NCBI GenBank assembly: GCA_018823175.1
Contig: JAHJIY010000067.1
Location: forward strand, 1-64,000
Origin: Pseudomonadota bacterium
GTDB taxonomy: Bacteria; Desulfobacterota; Desulfobulbia; Desulfobulbales; JAHJIY01
Direction: 5' to 3'
DNA: 64,000 nt
The number at the start of each line of letters is the position of its first letter. Positions within the stretch are counted from its first letter, which is position 1. Position numbers and translations under genes: made by a program. The notes beneath the pieces are model-generated. The model was not told the DNA's origin. It was given only the letters and a program-made list of their open reading frames with translations, and searched no databases. Shown in pieces: positions 44,862 through 55,937 of the stretch.

Positions 44862-47339
44862 TTAGAAATTATTAAAGTTTAATTCATATATAACCATAAC
44901 CAGTAAAATTGCGCCATCCTGACGACCTGCCAGGAAAATATGTGGTTTAGGGCCATGGGCCAGGCTGCATATGCCATCGCCTCTGCCGTCAAATATCAGC
45001 CGGCACTCCCCTGTTTCACTGTCCCAAATTTTTATGATATCATCTTCACAGCCGGAAACTATGTTCTGCAGATCAGGTAACAAACACGCCGAGGTAATAG
45101 CTTCTTCATGGGATTTGATGGATTTGAGCAGTCGACCTGTATGTCTTTCCCAGACTTTAAGAAAGCCGTCGGCTCCGGCTGAAATAAATTTTTTGCCGCT
45201 GCCGCCGGAAGATAACGCCACAACCGGCAGAGAATGGCCATCAATAATTTTGATGCATTCCTGGCTGTCGGCTTCCCAGAAATAAAGATTTCCTTCTTCG
45301 CTGCCGCTGATCAGGTCCATTCCATTGTCAAAAAAAGTCAGAGATCTTAAGGTTCCTTTTCCCTGGCTTCGTTCAAGGGGTTCCATGTTTTTTACCAGAC
45401 TGTGCATCTTTAAGACCCCATGGGCGCCGCCTGAGGCTATATTTTTGCCATCAGGACTGAAGGCAAGAGACCAAACCGGTCCTTTCTGAGAAATTGTCGA
45501 AAAACTCCGGCCTGATTTTGTTTCCCAAACGGTTATTGTTCCATCATCAGTGCCAATCGCCAGGTGTTTTCCGGTTGGACTGACGGCCAGTGATCGGATC
45601 GGGCGGCCTTTTTTCTCGATGACGCTGATTTTTTTTTGGGCACCAAAGTCTCTGATGATTACCCGGCCATCGGAACCGGCAGAGACGATTTTGTGAGTTC
45701 CAGGGATATAGGCCAGGCAGGTTGCCGGACAATTATATCCTTTGAGGATTTTAAGCCTTTGGCCGCCGACTACTTTCGTTTTGGTGCCGGAAGTCAGCAA
45801 CCATTCATAAGCTTTGGTGAAAATCTTATCTTTTCTAAATCCGTTGTTTGTCCATGAGGTAAGAAGAACATTTTGGCACTCAACCGGCCGTTTGCTGGTG
45901 AAATGGTTCAAGATGCTGCGGCGGATTGAGTGATGCAACTGTCCTTCTCTGAACACATCAAGCGAACTTGGCGGGATGCATAGTTTCAATTCCGGGAAGT
46001 TTACTCTTTTTGTGTGGTCCCTGGATGCCTCCCGGCGCATGTCATTTTTGACCTCGGTTGCTAACTCGTCGAGCATCGACATCTGTGGAAGGCGTTTTTT
46101 TACGGCTTCAATTTGTCGTAGAATTCTGGTTGGAGAGACACTCCCTTTTCGCCATTTGAGAAGAATCTCGTTGAAAATGGCTTCGGGTAAAACATCGTTG
46201 ATTTCCAGGGTCTGTTTTAGACTTTTTATCGCTTCTTCTTCCTGGCCGAGTTCAAAAAGCGAAACAGCGTGGTTGTTCAGGCTGTCTGCCCGGAGATCTA
46301 TATCGGTAAGTTCCGCGTAAGGGCAGGGAACTTTGAAAATCTCTGTATATAAGTTGTTTAGAACACTACGTAATTCGATAAAGTTTTCAAATCTGTCATC
46401 TGGGTGGTAGGCTACGCATTTTTTTAACAGTTCTTCCAGGGCCGGAGGAAAATTGATTTTGGGATCGATCGGCAAGGGATTAGGGATATCTGTTTCAATA
46501 TCATTTCTGGTAAATGGTTTTCTGCCGCAGAGCATCAGCCAAAGACAAAGGCCGAATGAAAATATGTCACTACGCTGGTCTATCAGGTGAGAGTCCCTTA
46601 ACTGTTCCGGAGATGCGTAATTGGGGGTTCCCCTAAAGCCGATGGTTGATTCTCGATCTGCCGCATTTTCAGGAAATGGGTTTTCGGAAGTTTCTTTTTT
46701 GCCCTCAAGTTCCTTTCGGTTAAGCAGGATTCCAAAATCAGTGATTTTTAACAGGGCATTTTTGGTGATCAGAACGTTTTGCGGTTTTATATCACGATGA
46801 ATTATTCCTTTTGAGTGGGTGTACTCCATGCCATGGCAAAACTGGACAGCCAGGGAAAGAGCGGTTCGCAGATCTTTGCAGCGACCGCTTAGGATCCATT
46901 CAGCCAGACTGCCGCCATCGACGTATTCTATGAATATATGCGGGATTTTTTCAACGGTGAGGACGTAATAACAGGTTGCAATATTGGGGTGCATCCCCAT
47001 TCTGATCCAGGCATCCGCTTCCGTCAGGATGCGTTTCATTCCTTCTTGGTCGGCCAGAACTTCAGGCCGGGGAGATTTGATTGCTATTTTAACGCCCCAA
47101 CCTAAATGCTCGGAGATGAAGACGTGGCCCATGGAACCGGACATTATTTTCTCGATCCGATAGCGATCCATAATGATATCGCCGGGACGCCAGCCGACAC
47201 TGGCAGTTATGTCTGGTAATGAATTTTCCCCAAGCTTTTCGGTCTTCCCGGGTATGTTGCTGATTAAATCAGGGATAAAGCGAGAAGTGACTTTTCTCAA
47301 TCGAGAGAAAAAATTATCAATGAGGTTTTTGGGCATCAT
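44862..47339 (-). CDS. Hanks-type Ser/Thr protein kinase with C-terminal WD40 repeats
   Basis: An 825-residue protein without transmembrane helix. Kinase domain about 57-325: glycine loop IMSGSMGHVF (the first Gly of GxGxxG is replaced), catalytic Lys in IAIKSP, HRDIKPQNVLI, DFG and GTPNYASPEQLRD. A TPR-like helical section (about 350-430) follows. Several WD40 repeats occupy the C-terminus (about 545-815; SAGSDGRVIIRDFG, GTDDGTITVWETK, GADGFLKVWERHTG and GCEDDIIKIWDSETG), which should form a propeller for partner binding. Cytoplasmic. Downstream are PP2C, LytM and bactofilin genes; upstream is an FHA protein that may read its phosphothreonines. Confidence 0.93.
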   Translation of the reverse strand: MMPKNLIDNFFSRLRKVTSRFIPDLISNIPGKTEKLGENSLPDITASVGWRPGDIIMDRYRIEKIMSGSMGHVFISEHLGWGVKIAIKSPRPEVLADQEGMKRILTEADAWIRMGMHPNIATCYYVLTVEKIPHIFIEYVDGGSLAEWILSGRCKDLRTALSLAVQFCHGMEYTHSKGIIHRDIKPQNVLITKNALLKITDFGILLNRKELEGKKETSENPFPENAADRESTIGFRGTPNYASPEQLRDSHLIDQRSDIFSFGLCLWLMLCGRKPFTRNDIETDIPNPLPIDPKINFPPALEELLKKCVAYHPDDRFENFIELRSVLNNLYTEIFKVPCPYAELTDIDLRADSLNNHAVSLFELGQEEEAIKSLKQTLEINDVLPEAIFNEILLKWRKGSVSPTRILRQIEAVKKRLPQMSMLDELATEVKNDMRREASRDHTKRVNFPELKLCIPPSSLDVFREGQLHHSIRRSILNHFTSKRPVECQNVLLTSWTNNGFRKDKIFTKAYEWLLTSGTKTKVVGGQRLKILKGYNCPATCLAYIPGTHKIVSAGSDGRVIIRDFGAQKKISVIEKKGRPIRSLAVSPTGKHLAIGTDDGTITVWETKSGRSFSTISQKGPVWSLAFSPDGKNIASGGAHGVLKMHSLVKNMEPLERSQGKGTLRSLTFFDNGMDLISGSEEGNLYFWEADSQECIKIIDGHSLPVVALSSGGSGKKFISAGADGFLKVWERHTGRLLKSIKSHEEAITSACLLPDLQNIVSGCEDDIIKIWDSETGECRLIFDGRGDGICSLAHGPKPHIFLAGRQDGAILLVMVIYELNFNNF

Positions 47340-47340
47340 A

Positions 47341-47423
47341 TATAAATATTCCCGGAGGGGAAAAGTCCGATTGGTGAAAGTGATATACTTTTACAGCCGA
47401 CCCGGTTACGCCCGATATTTATA
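47341..47423. repeat. Inverted repeat flanking the kinase leader
   Basis: TATAAATAT (47341-47349) and ATATTTATA (47415-47423) bracket the gap between the FHA and kinase genes. The kinase lacks a clear ribosome site, and its start codon lies directly beside one arm, so folding of this leader could affect its translation. The stem is only 9 bp and AT-only. Confidence 0.4.
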
Positions 47424-47439
47424 AATCTTGCAGGCAGAT

Positions 47440-48138
47440 TTAATCAAATCTGATTCTTGTTCCGCTTATCTCGATAATATCACCTTTTAGTAAGGTCTGT
47501 TCATCATTGATTTTAGCACCGTTAAGCATGATTTTTTTCCAGCCTGATTGCGGGATAAGAAGATAGTCACGGTCTTTTTTTATAATATAACATTGGGTAT
47601 CGGCAACAAACCAGCCTGACATGACCATGTCACATGAACTGCTTTTGCCTATTTTGATACTGTCTTTACCGTCCAGGACTAGTTCGCCGGGGGACGCCGT
47701 GCCGCTGATGACGACCAGCATATGTTCGGCTTTTTTAGGAGATTCTCCGGTGGCTGGTGCTCCTGTTTTAGCTTTTGACCCAACGAAAATTGTGGCATCG
47801 TTCATGTCCATTGCGGCGGAGAAAGAGCCAACTGTGTCCTGGGCTTCAGAATCGGCTGGTTGTAGACGAAATTTTCCTATTTCAATTAAGTCGGTTTTGG
47901 TGATGGGCACGGATGATTCGATTTTTTCTCCGTTAACCTTTGTGCCGTTCAAGCTGTATAGATCGGAGATGAAATAATTCCCTCCTTTGAGCTCAAGGCA
48001 TGAGTGTTCTCTTGAAATAGCGCTGTTGTCGACCATGACATTGGCGCTTTTGCCTCGTCCGATCGAAAGACTTTCACCTTCATTGATGGTAAATCGTTTG
48101 ATAACCCTGTCGTGGAGTGTCAACATCCATTCATCCAT
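47440..48138 (-). CDS. FHA-domain protein with a second, degenerate FHA-like domain
   Basis: A 232-residue protein. The N-terminal FHA domain keeps SIGRGKSANVMVDNSAISREH and LNGTKVNGEKI, with the Arg, Ser and Asn residues that bind phosphothreonine (about 26-72). After a Thr/Ala linker (about 105-130) comes a second FHA-like fold (DSIKIGKSSSCDMVMSG, then KINDEQTLLKGDIIEISG) without the Arg of the phospho-binding loop. It is the first gene of the kinase cluster and probably a substrate or reader of the kinase. Good genomic link: 100 nt gap. Confidence 0.88.
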   Translation of the reverse strand: MDEWMLTLHDRVIKRFTINEGESLSIGRGKSANVMVDNSAISREHSCLELKGGNYFISDLYSLNGTKVNGEKIESSVPITKTDLIEIGKFRLQPADSEAQDTVGSFSAAMDMNDATIFVGSKAKTGAPATGESPKKAEHMLVVISGTASPGELVLDGKDSIKIGKSSSCDMVMSGWFVADTQCYIIKKDRDYLLIPQSGWKKIMLNGAKINDEQTLLKGDIIEISGTRIRFD

Positions 48139-48549
48139 ATTATTGCTCCATATTTTGCTAAGTCGCAGTGCAAATAAGTCTCTTCGTATGCATATTTAAG
48201 CGAATCAGCTAATTTGATTAAGTGTTTACCCGCTATGTTTCTGGGATAAGAGAACATATCAATATATTAATACTTGAGATCATTTTACATGAAAAACTTC
48301 TTTTTCAAATAGATGTTTTTGGAAATTGTAAATTTTTATTGTCCAATAACAAATTTAACCATGGGCATCAATCATTATGTATGGCGGAGAAAATTCCGCA
48401 GAATTAGGTTCTATCGATATTTATGTTGATTTTAGACCGGGGATCTGATGCAATATTTAAAGAAATATCAACGTATTATTGACCGGTTCGAAGTTGATAG
48501 GCAAAATGCGTTTGTTGTGGGTGTAATATTTTGGGGGTGTTGGTTGGGC
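48139..48549. other. Divergent intergenic region between FHA and first HDOD gene
   Basis: About 410 bp, AT-rich, no supported gene. An upstream ATG at 48448 with GGGGAT just before it gives the ORF-track start of the HDOD protein. Its 34 extra residues have no match in the paralogue, so the start may be either. I see no strong promoter pair. Confidence 0.4.
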
Positions 48550-50088
48550 ATGAATGATTCAATTCAAGAAAATTATTCTGATCATAATTCCGGTAATCTG
48601 GCGAATATATTTGCGAAAATAAATATGAGCGAATTGCCGGCCATGTCACCCCATGTCCAGGAACTTATCTCTTTAGCTTATGATAACAAGGCCGGGGCGA
48701 ACGAACTAGCTGATGTGATTCTGAAGGATTATTCGCTGACTAATAAAGTTCTGCAGGTTGTAAATTCTGCCTATTACGGCCTTGGGCATCAGGTCAGCTC
48801 AATCTCGCGGGCGGTTACCATTTTGGGATTTGATGCGGTCCGTAATATGGCAACGGCTGTTGCTATATTTGAAGACTTTGTTAAGTCCGGGGTCGAGAAG
48901 GAGGGCGTCAGTAAACTGATAACCCGTTCTTTTTTAAGTGGAATTCAGGCCAGAAGTCTGGCGGAAAAGAAAAAGTTGGGCATCTTGCCCGAAGAGGCCT
49001 TTATCTGCTCTCTTTTGCATAATCTTGGTAAAATCGTTGTCTGTTTATATCTTCCGGATCTGTATCGTGAATTAGAACAAAAGATCGAGTCGGGCTCGAC
49101 TGAGGAAGAGGCTGCCTGGGAGGTATTTGATGGTCTTGATCTGAGACAAATCGGGGTAGAAGTCGCCCGGTTCTGGAATATGTCCGAAAAAGTAGTCGCT
49201 TCCATGGAGTTTTGTCCGCTTAAACCTTTGACCCCACACGATGAAATGGGCTATCTCAAAAGTATTGCCGATTTCACAAATACTATGGTTGATGATGTAT
49301 GTGTCGGGCATGATATTGAGCCTCTTATTGACGAATATGCTGAGGTGTTTGGAGTTGATCTGGCCGAAGCCATTGAATTGCTTAAAGACAGTCTGGATGA
49401 AGCGGTCGTGATGTCCAAGGCCATTCGTTATGGTCTTGGCAAGCTTAAGATCAAAGAATTGCTTGATGTTCTGGAAAGGGATGTGACAAGGTTGTTGGCT
49501 TTCCGGAAGAAAGAGGCGGAACAGGCCGCGGCGGAAGCGGGTGAGATCTCGGGAAAACTTGACATGCCGGAATCAGCCGAAGGGAAAACTACGGATGATT
49601 TTGTTAAGGAAATTATGGGAATCTTGATGGGACCTTTCGAATTAAAGGATATTTACAGCCTTTTGGCGGAAGGTTTGTTTGCGTGCATTGGTTTTGATCG
49701 TGTTGTCCTGGCCTTGCTTAAGAAGAATTCAGCCGGTATTTCTTTGGGCGAGTGTCATGCCCTGGGAGATATCAATGCCGATGCGCTGCAGGATTTTGAG
49801 ACCCAATTTTTTGATCGTAAACTTATTATTCCCCAATGTCTGGTTAAGGGCAAGGACGTCGCTGTCCCGCCAGACACCAGTGGGACGTTCAATGGAGAAT
49901 TTGAAAAAAGAGTGAAGGGCCGCACTGTTTATCTGTTGCCCATTACTCTGCATGAGAAGTCAATGGGGCTGATTTATCTTGATCGGAAAAAAGGTCGCCT
50001 GAAGCTTAATGCCGAAGAGATAAAAAAAACTCGTTTGTTCCGCGACATTGCGGAAATGGCCCTTAAAAAGATCCGGGCCCGCCATTGA
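48550..50088 (+). CDS. HDOD-domain protein with C-terminal GAF-like domain (paralogue 1)
   Basis: A 512-residue signalling protein. The HDOD domain spans about 18-215 (IFAKINMSELPAMSPHVQEL, DYSLTNKVLQVVNSAYYGLG, SSISRAVTILGFDAVRNMA, CSLLHNLGKIVVCLYLPD). A linker follows, and a GAF-like C-terminus (about 370-510; FACIGFDRVVLALLKK and GLIYLDRKKGRLKL). HDOD domains resemble HD phosphohydrolases but usually lack catalysis; they act in signalling, often near chemotaxis or c-di-GMP genes. I begin at 48550 to match the paralogue's length; 48448 is possible. The next gene is a diverged duplicate. Confidence 0.85.
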   Translation: MNDSIQENYSDHNSGNLANIFAKINMSELPAMSPHVQELISLAYDNKAGANELADVILKDYSLTNKVLQVVNSAYYGLGHQVSSISRAVTILGFDAVRNMATAVAIFEDFVKSGVEKEGVSKLITRSFLSGIQARSLAEKKKLGILPEEAFICSLLHNLGKIVVCLYLPDLYRELEQKIESGSTEEEAAWEVFDGLDLRQIGVEVARFWNMSEKVVASMEFCPLKPLTPHDEMGYLKSIADFTNTMVDDVCVGHDIEPLIDEYAEVFGVDLAEAIELLKDSLDEAVVMSKAIRYGLGKLKIKELLDVLERDVTRLLAFRKKEAEQAAAEAGEISGKLDMPESAEGKTTDDFVKEIMGILMGPFELKDIYSLLAEGLFACIGFDRVVLALLKKNSAGISLGECHALGDINADALQDFETQFFDRKLIIPQCLVKGKDVAVPPDTSGTFNGEFEKRVKGRTVYLLPITLHEKSMGLIYLDRKKGRLKLNAEEIKKTRLFRDIAEMALKKIRARH

Positions 50089-50315
50089 ACATGTATTGCG
50101 AATCTTATTTTTTTGGCTGGTCGAATTTTTTATAAAAATAAACTTGGTCAAATGCGGGATTGAAATAATTTCCATTGTTTAGGTATACTTTTTCAGGAGT
50201 ATTTATTAGCGGGTTTCACTTACTGCGCCCTTTCAGGATAATGAAATATTTACCGCCGCGGATCGCTTATTTATAAAAATACGGTGTGTTTGAAATAATA
50301 ATTTCAGAGGCTATT

Positions 50316-51860
50316 TTGAGTCAAAATACTACAGATAATTCTACCTCAAATTCATCGGATTCTCATTCCGGTAAGCTTGGTGAGATTTTTGCCAAGATCA
50401 ATATGAGTGAGCTGCCGGCGATGTCCTCGCATGTCCAGGAGTTAATCTCTCTAACTCATAGTCGTAGAAGTGCGGCCTACGAGCTTTCCAAAGTAATTCT
50501 CAAGGATTATTCTCTGACCAACAAGGTGTTACAGGTCGTTAATTCAGCTTTTTATTCTCTGGGGCGTCCGGTCAGCTCGATTTCGCGGGCCGTTACCATC
50601 CTTGGGTTTGACGCGGTTCGGGACCTGGCGATGGCGATCGCTCTTTTTGAGGATTTTGTTAAAGCCGGGGTTGAAAAGGAAGGGATTACCAAAATTCTTG
50701 CCCGTTCCTTTTTGAGCGCGTTGCAGGCCCGTGAGCTTGTTGACAGTAAGGGGCTGAATTTGCCTCCCGAAGAGGCTTTTATTTGTGCCTTGTTACATAA
50801 CCTGGGCCGGATAATCGTCTGTATATATCTGCCGGATAAATATAGCGAGATTGAACGGCAGATCGCAGGTGGTGTGCCGGAAGATAAGGCCTGTCGAGTC
50901 GTTTTGGAAGATTTGACTTTTATGTTGATTGGTGAAGAGGTTGCCAAATTCTGGAACCTTTCGGAAAAAGTTGTAGCCTGTATGGATACCAGGCCGGGAA
51001 AACCTAAAAACCGGGATGATGCAATCGGATATCTGCAGAGTCTTTCCGATTTTACGAACCGGTTGGTGGATAGTATCTGTGATGAAGGTGATGTCGCGGC
51101 CCTGCTTGATAATTATCAGCAACTTATTCCGATGGATCAGGCCGAGGCCGTGCAGTTGATGACCATGAGTATTGATGCCTCGGAAGACATCTCAGATTCA
51201 ATGCGTTATGGTCTTTCGAAATTAAAGATTCGCAGCAAGGTGCAGAAAGCCGAATTGAGTCTTAAGGAAGGAGATGATCCGGTCACGGAGAGCAGGCCGA
51301 AAAAGAAGAAAAAAGAACCTCCAGAGGAACTTGATGAGCTCCCGGTCAGTAAGGATAAAACGGTTAATGATTTTATTAGGGAGATTGCCGAAACTCTTAC
51401 CGGTGATTTCCAGATTAACGATTTTTATATTAACCTCCTGGAGGCCTTGTATCGAGGCGTTGGTTTTGATCGGGTCATTCTTGGTATCGTTAAAATTCAG
51501 CCGTCTCAAAAAACAGTGGTCGGCCGGTTTGGACTAGGTGATATCGATCCGGTCGGGGTTAATAATTTTGAACATCCTCTGGCCAGTATGCAATATCTTA
51601 TTGCCCAGGCTATGGCCGGTTGTCAGGATATGAGTATTCTACCGAATACGGCCGGGGCCTTTCCCGAAAACATGAAGTATCTGGTCAGAGATCGTGCCAT
51701 CGAGTTGTTGCCGATATGTCTGGATAAAAAGGCGATCGGTCTGATTTATCTTGATCGTAAAAAAGGGAGGCCACCTTTGGACCCGAATGAAAGAAAGGCA
51801 ATAAGTCTGTTTCGGGATTTGGCGGTTATGGCCATTCAGAAATTGTATAATAGAAGATAA
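50316..51860 (+). CDS. HDOD-domain protein with C-terminal GAF-like domain (paralogue 2)
   Basis: A 514-residue protein with the same layout as the gene before it: FAKINMSELPAMSSHVQEL, LVDSKGLNLPPEEAFICALL, a shorter basic linker (RPKKKKKEPPEELDEL), and the GAF-like end with GLIYLDRKKGRPPL. The start is likely the TTG at 50316, which has an AGAGG site five bases before it; the GTG in the ORF track has none. The two genes are head-to-tail, 228 nt apart, so this is tandem duplication followed by divergence. No partner sensor is adjacent. Confidence 0.85.
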   Translation: MSQNTTDNSTSNSSDSHSGKLGEIFAKINMSELPAMSSHVQELISLTHSRRSAAYELSKVILKDYSLTNKVLQVVNSAFYSLGRPVSSISRAVTILGFDAVRDLAMAIALFEDFVKAGVEKEGITKILARSFLSALQARELVDSKGLNLPPEEAFICALLHNLGRIIVCIYLPDKYSEIERQIAGGVPEDKACRVVLEDLTFMLIGEEVAKFWNLSEKVVACMDTRPGKPKNRDDAIGYLQSLSDFTNRLVDSICDEGDVAALLDNYQQLIPMDQAEAVQLMTMSIDASEDISDSMRYGLSKLKIRSKVQKAELSLKEGDDPVTESRPKKKKKEPPEELDELPVSKDKTVNDFIREIAETLTGDFQINDFYINLLEALYRGVGFDRVILGIVKIQPSQKTVVGRFGLGDIDPVGVNNFEHPLASMQYLIAQAMAGCQDMSILPNTAGAFPENMKYLVRDRAIELLPICLDKKAIGLIYLDRKKGRPPLDPNERKAISLFRDLAVMAIQKLYNRR

Positions 51861-52255
51861 TTGTTTTTTCACTTTGTCTTTGGTTCAAACCGATGAGCGA
51901 GCTCACGAGACATCGAGACTTGTGTTGTCTTGTAGAAAATAAGTGAAGACTCCGATTGTCATTGCGGGATAAAAAAGTCATTTGGTTTTCCGCCGCCACG
52001 AAATCAGCGCTTTTGTTACTTGATTTTTGGATTGGTTCCCGTCTTAACCACCCCCTTTCCAAGTCCGACCCCGGCAAACAATTTTCATGCAAAATAAGCA
52101 TGTATAATTTGATGGTCAGTAAACAAAAAAATAAATGATTATTTCTTGATCCGTCATTTTGTATTAAGTTGCACCAGCCGTGTCGGCAAAATCTTTGCAA
52201 GAATCATTAATTCCCGGTGCTTGCTCTACTTTGGTTTTTTCGGAGAGATCAAAAC
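51861..52255. other. Intergenic stretch after the HDOD genes
   Basis: About 395 bp without a supported gene. The ORF-track entries here on both strands lack ribosome sites and look like chance. The antiporter start at 52256 has a GGAGAG site. Confidence 0.5.
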
Positions 52256-53242
52256 ATGCTGCTTTATGTAGTGTTGTGCGTTGTCGGTTTTGTCTTGCTC
52301 TATTATGGCGCCGAATGGCTGGTCAAGGGATCGTCAAGCCTGGCGCGTAGTCTGGGGGTAGTCCCTCTGGTTATCGGTTTGACGGTGGTTGCGTTCGGCA
52401 CTTCCGCCCCGGAATTGTTGGTTAGCGTAGTCTCGGCTATCCAGGGCAAGAGTATGATCGCGATCGGTAATGTTGTCGGAAGCAATATTTGTAATATCGC
52501 CCTTGTCTTAGGTGTCGCCGCTCTTTTTAATCCGATCAGGAGTAATATGTCGGTGGTCAAGCGGGATATTCCCATCATGCTGGCGGTTTCTCTTTACCTG
52601 CTGGTTCTTTCTCTAAATAATGAGATCTCAAGAATTGAGGGTGCAACCCTGTTTGCCGGGATTATTACCTATACCTTTTATAATTATTATGTCTCGAAGC
52701 GGGAGTGTGAAAGAAGCGGGGGGGCTGCCTGTGAAACCGGTCTTGAAGAGATTGGCTATGTTTTGTCCAGGGGGAAGCAGATTTTCCTTATTGTGGTCGG
52801 GATTATCTGTGTAGTGGGTGGGGCCAAGCTGGTGGTTGATTCAGCGGTTATCCTGATGAAATATCTGGGAGTGGGCGAGAAGTTTATTGGGCTGACTATT
52901 GTCGCTTTCGGCACTTCTCTGCCGGAATTGGCGACTTCGGTGGTTGCCGCTATTCGGAAGGAAATGGATATCAGTATCGGGAATCTGGTGGGGAGCAATG
53001 TTTTTAACATCATGAGTGTGCTCGGTTCGGCGGCGATGGTGAAACCGATTGCCATCCCTGGCGGTCTTCTGGCAAGCGGGCTGGTGATTGATTACGCCGT
53101 CATGCTTTTTGTCAGTTTTCTGCCCTGGCTGATGATGCGCAAGACTGCCACCGTGACCCGCGGCGGTGGTTTATGTTTGTTGGCGAGTTATTTTCTTTAT
53201 CTGGTGTATCTGGTTACCATGACTACATCCGCCGCAGTCTAA
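52256..53242 (+). CDS. CaCA-family cation/Ca2+ antiporter (YrbG-like)
   Basis: A 328-residue inner-membrane protein with about ten transmembrane helices in two inverted halves. Each half has an alpha-repeat motif with the ion-binding Glu: TVVAFGTSAPELLVS with NVVGSNICNIALVLG, and TIVAFGTSLPELATSVVAA with NLVGSNVFNIMSVLG. It exchanges Ca2+ (or another cation) for Na+ or H+. The start at 52256 (MLLYVVLCVVG) has a GGAG site; the ORF track adds 13 residues. Standing alone between HDOD and icd genes. Confidence 0.94.
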   Translation: MLLYVVLCVVGFVLLYYGAEWLVKGSSSLARSLGVVPLVIGLTVVAFGTSAPELLVSVVSAIQGKSMIAIGNVVGSNICNIALVLGVAALFNPIRSNMSVVKRDIPIMLAVSLYLLVLSLNNEISRIEGATLFAGIITYTFYNYYVSKRECERSGGAACETGLEEIGYVLSRGKQIFLIVVGIICVVGGAKLVVDSAVILMKYLGVGEKFIGLTIVAFGTSLPELATSVVAAIRKEMDISIGNLVGSNVFNIMSVLGSAAMVKPIAIPGGLLASGLVIDYAVMLFVSFLPWLMMRKTATVTRGGGLCLLASYFLYLVYLVTMTTSAAV

Positions 53243-53497
53243 GTATTTTATCTTGGTGTTTTCTTTTATGCCGATCGGAGTAGATTGGTTGGTCTGTTGC
53301 CGGAGACAGGAGAGAGGATGTTTGCAATCCAAATCGGGATGTGCTAATAAATCGTCCTCTTGTCCTGGAAAGATATGGGGTGAAATTATCTTTCAGTTAA
53401 CCGACAGACCCCGAGGGAGTAACAGGAAAGACGCCGCTTTTGCTCAATTACATTTAATATCACTTTTTAAGTCAGCCATGAAATTTAAGGAAATAAT

Positions 53498-55726
<2,229 letters not shown>

Positions 55727-55767
55727 TTTCAGCTCGATATTTATCCTAACATATAGTTTTATATTGG

Positions 55768-55806
55768 AAAGCCGTGGTGCAAAACAAGCACCACGGCTTT
55801 AATTTT
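55768..55806 (+). terminator. Rho-independent terminator after icd
   Basis: AAAGCCGTGGTGC / GCACCACGGCTTT perfect 13-bp stem with a seven-base loop, then AATTTT. It lies about 40 nt past the icd stop. Confidence 0.93.
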
Positions 55807-55937
55807 GTGAAAATGCATAAACTAATAATTTTTGACGGTTGATGTAATTCTTTGCAATAAATCTATTTGTCTGGTAGGGTTGGCTTGTTTTTGCAATATG
55901 ATTCTTCTTTCAATTCTATGCGTATATGGAGCTAAGA

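Noticed and set aside
51826-52200. 124-residue minus-strand ORF downstream of the HDOD genes
   Set aside because: No ribosome site, low protein-like composition, and overlap with the end of the HDOD gene.
55870-55925. Sigma54 promoter (TTGGCTTGTTTTTGCA) before the ankyrin gene
   Set aside because: GG and GC are one base too close for the strict -24/-12 spacing.
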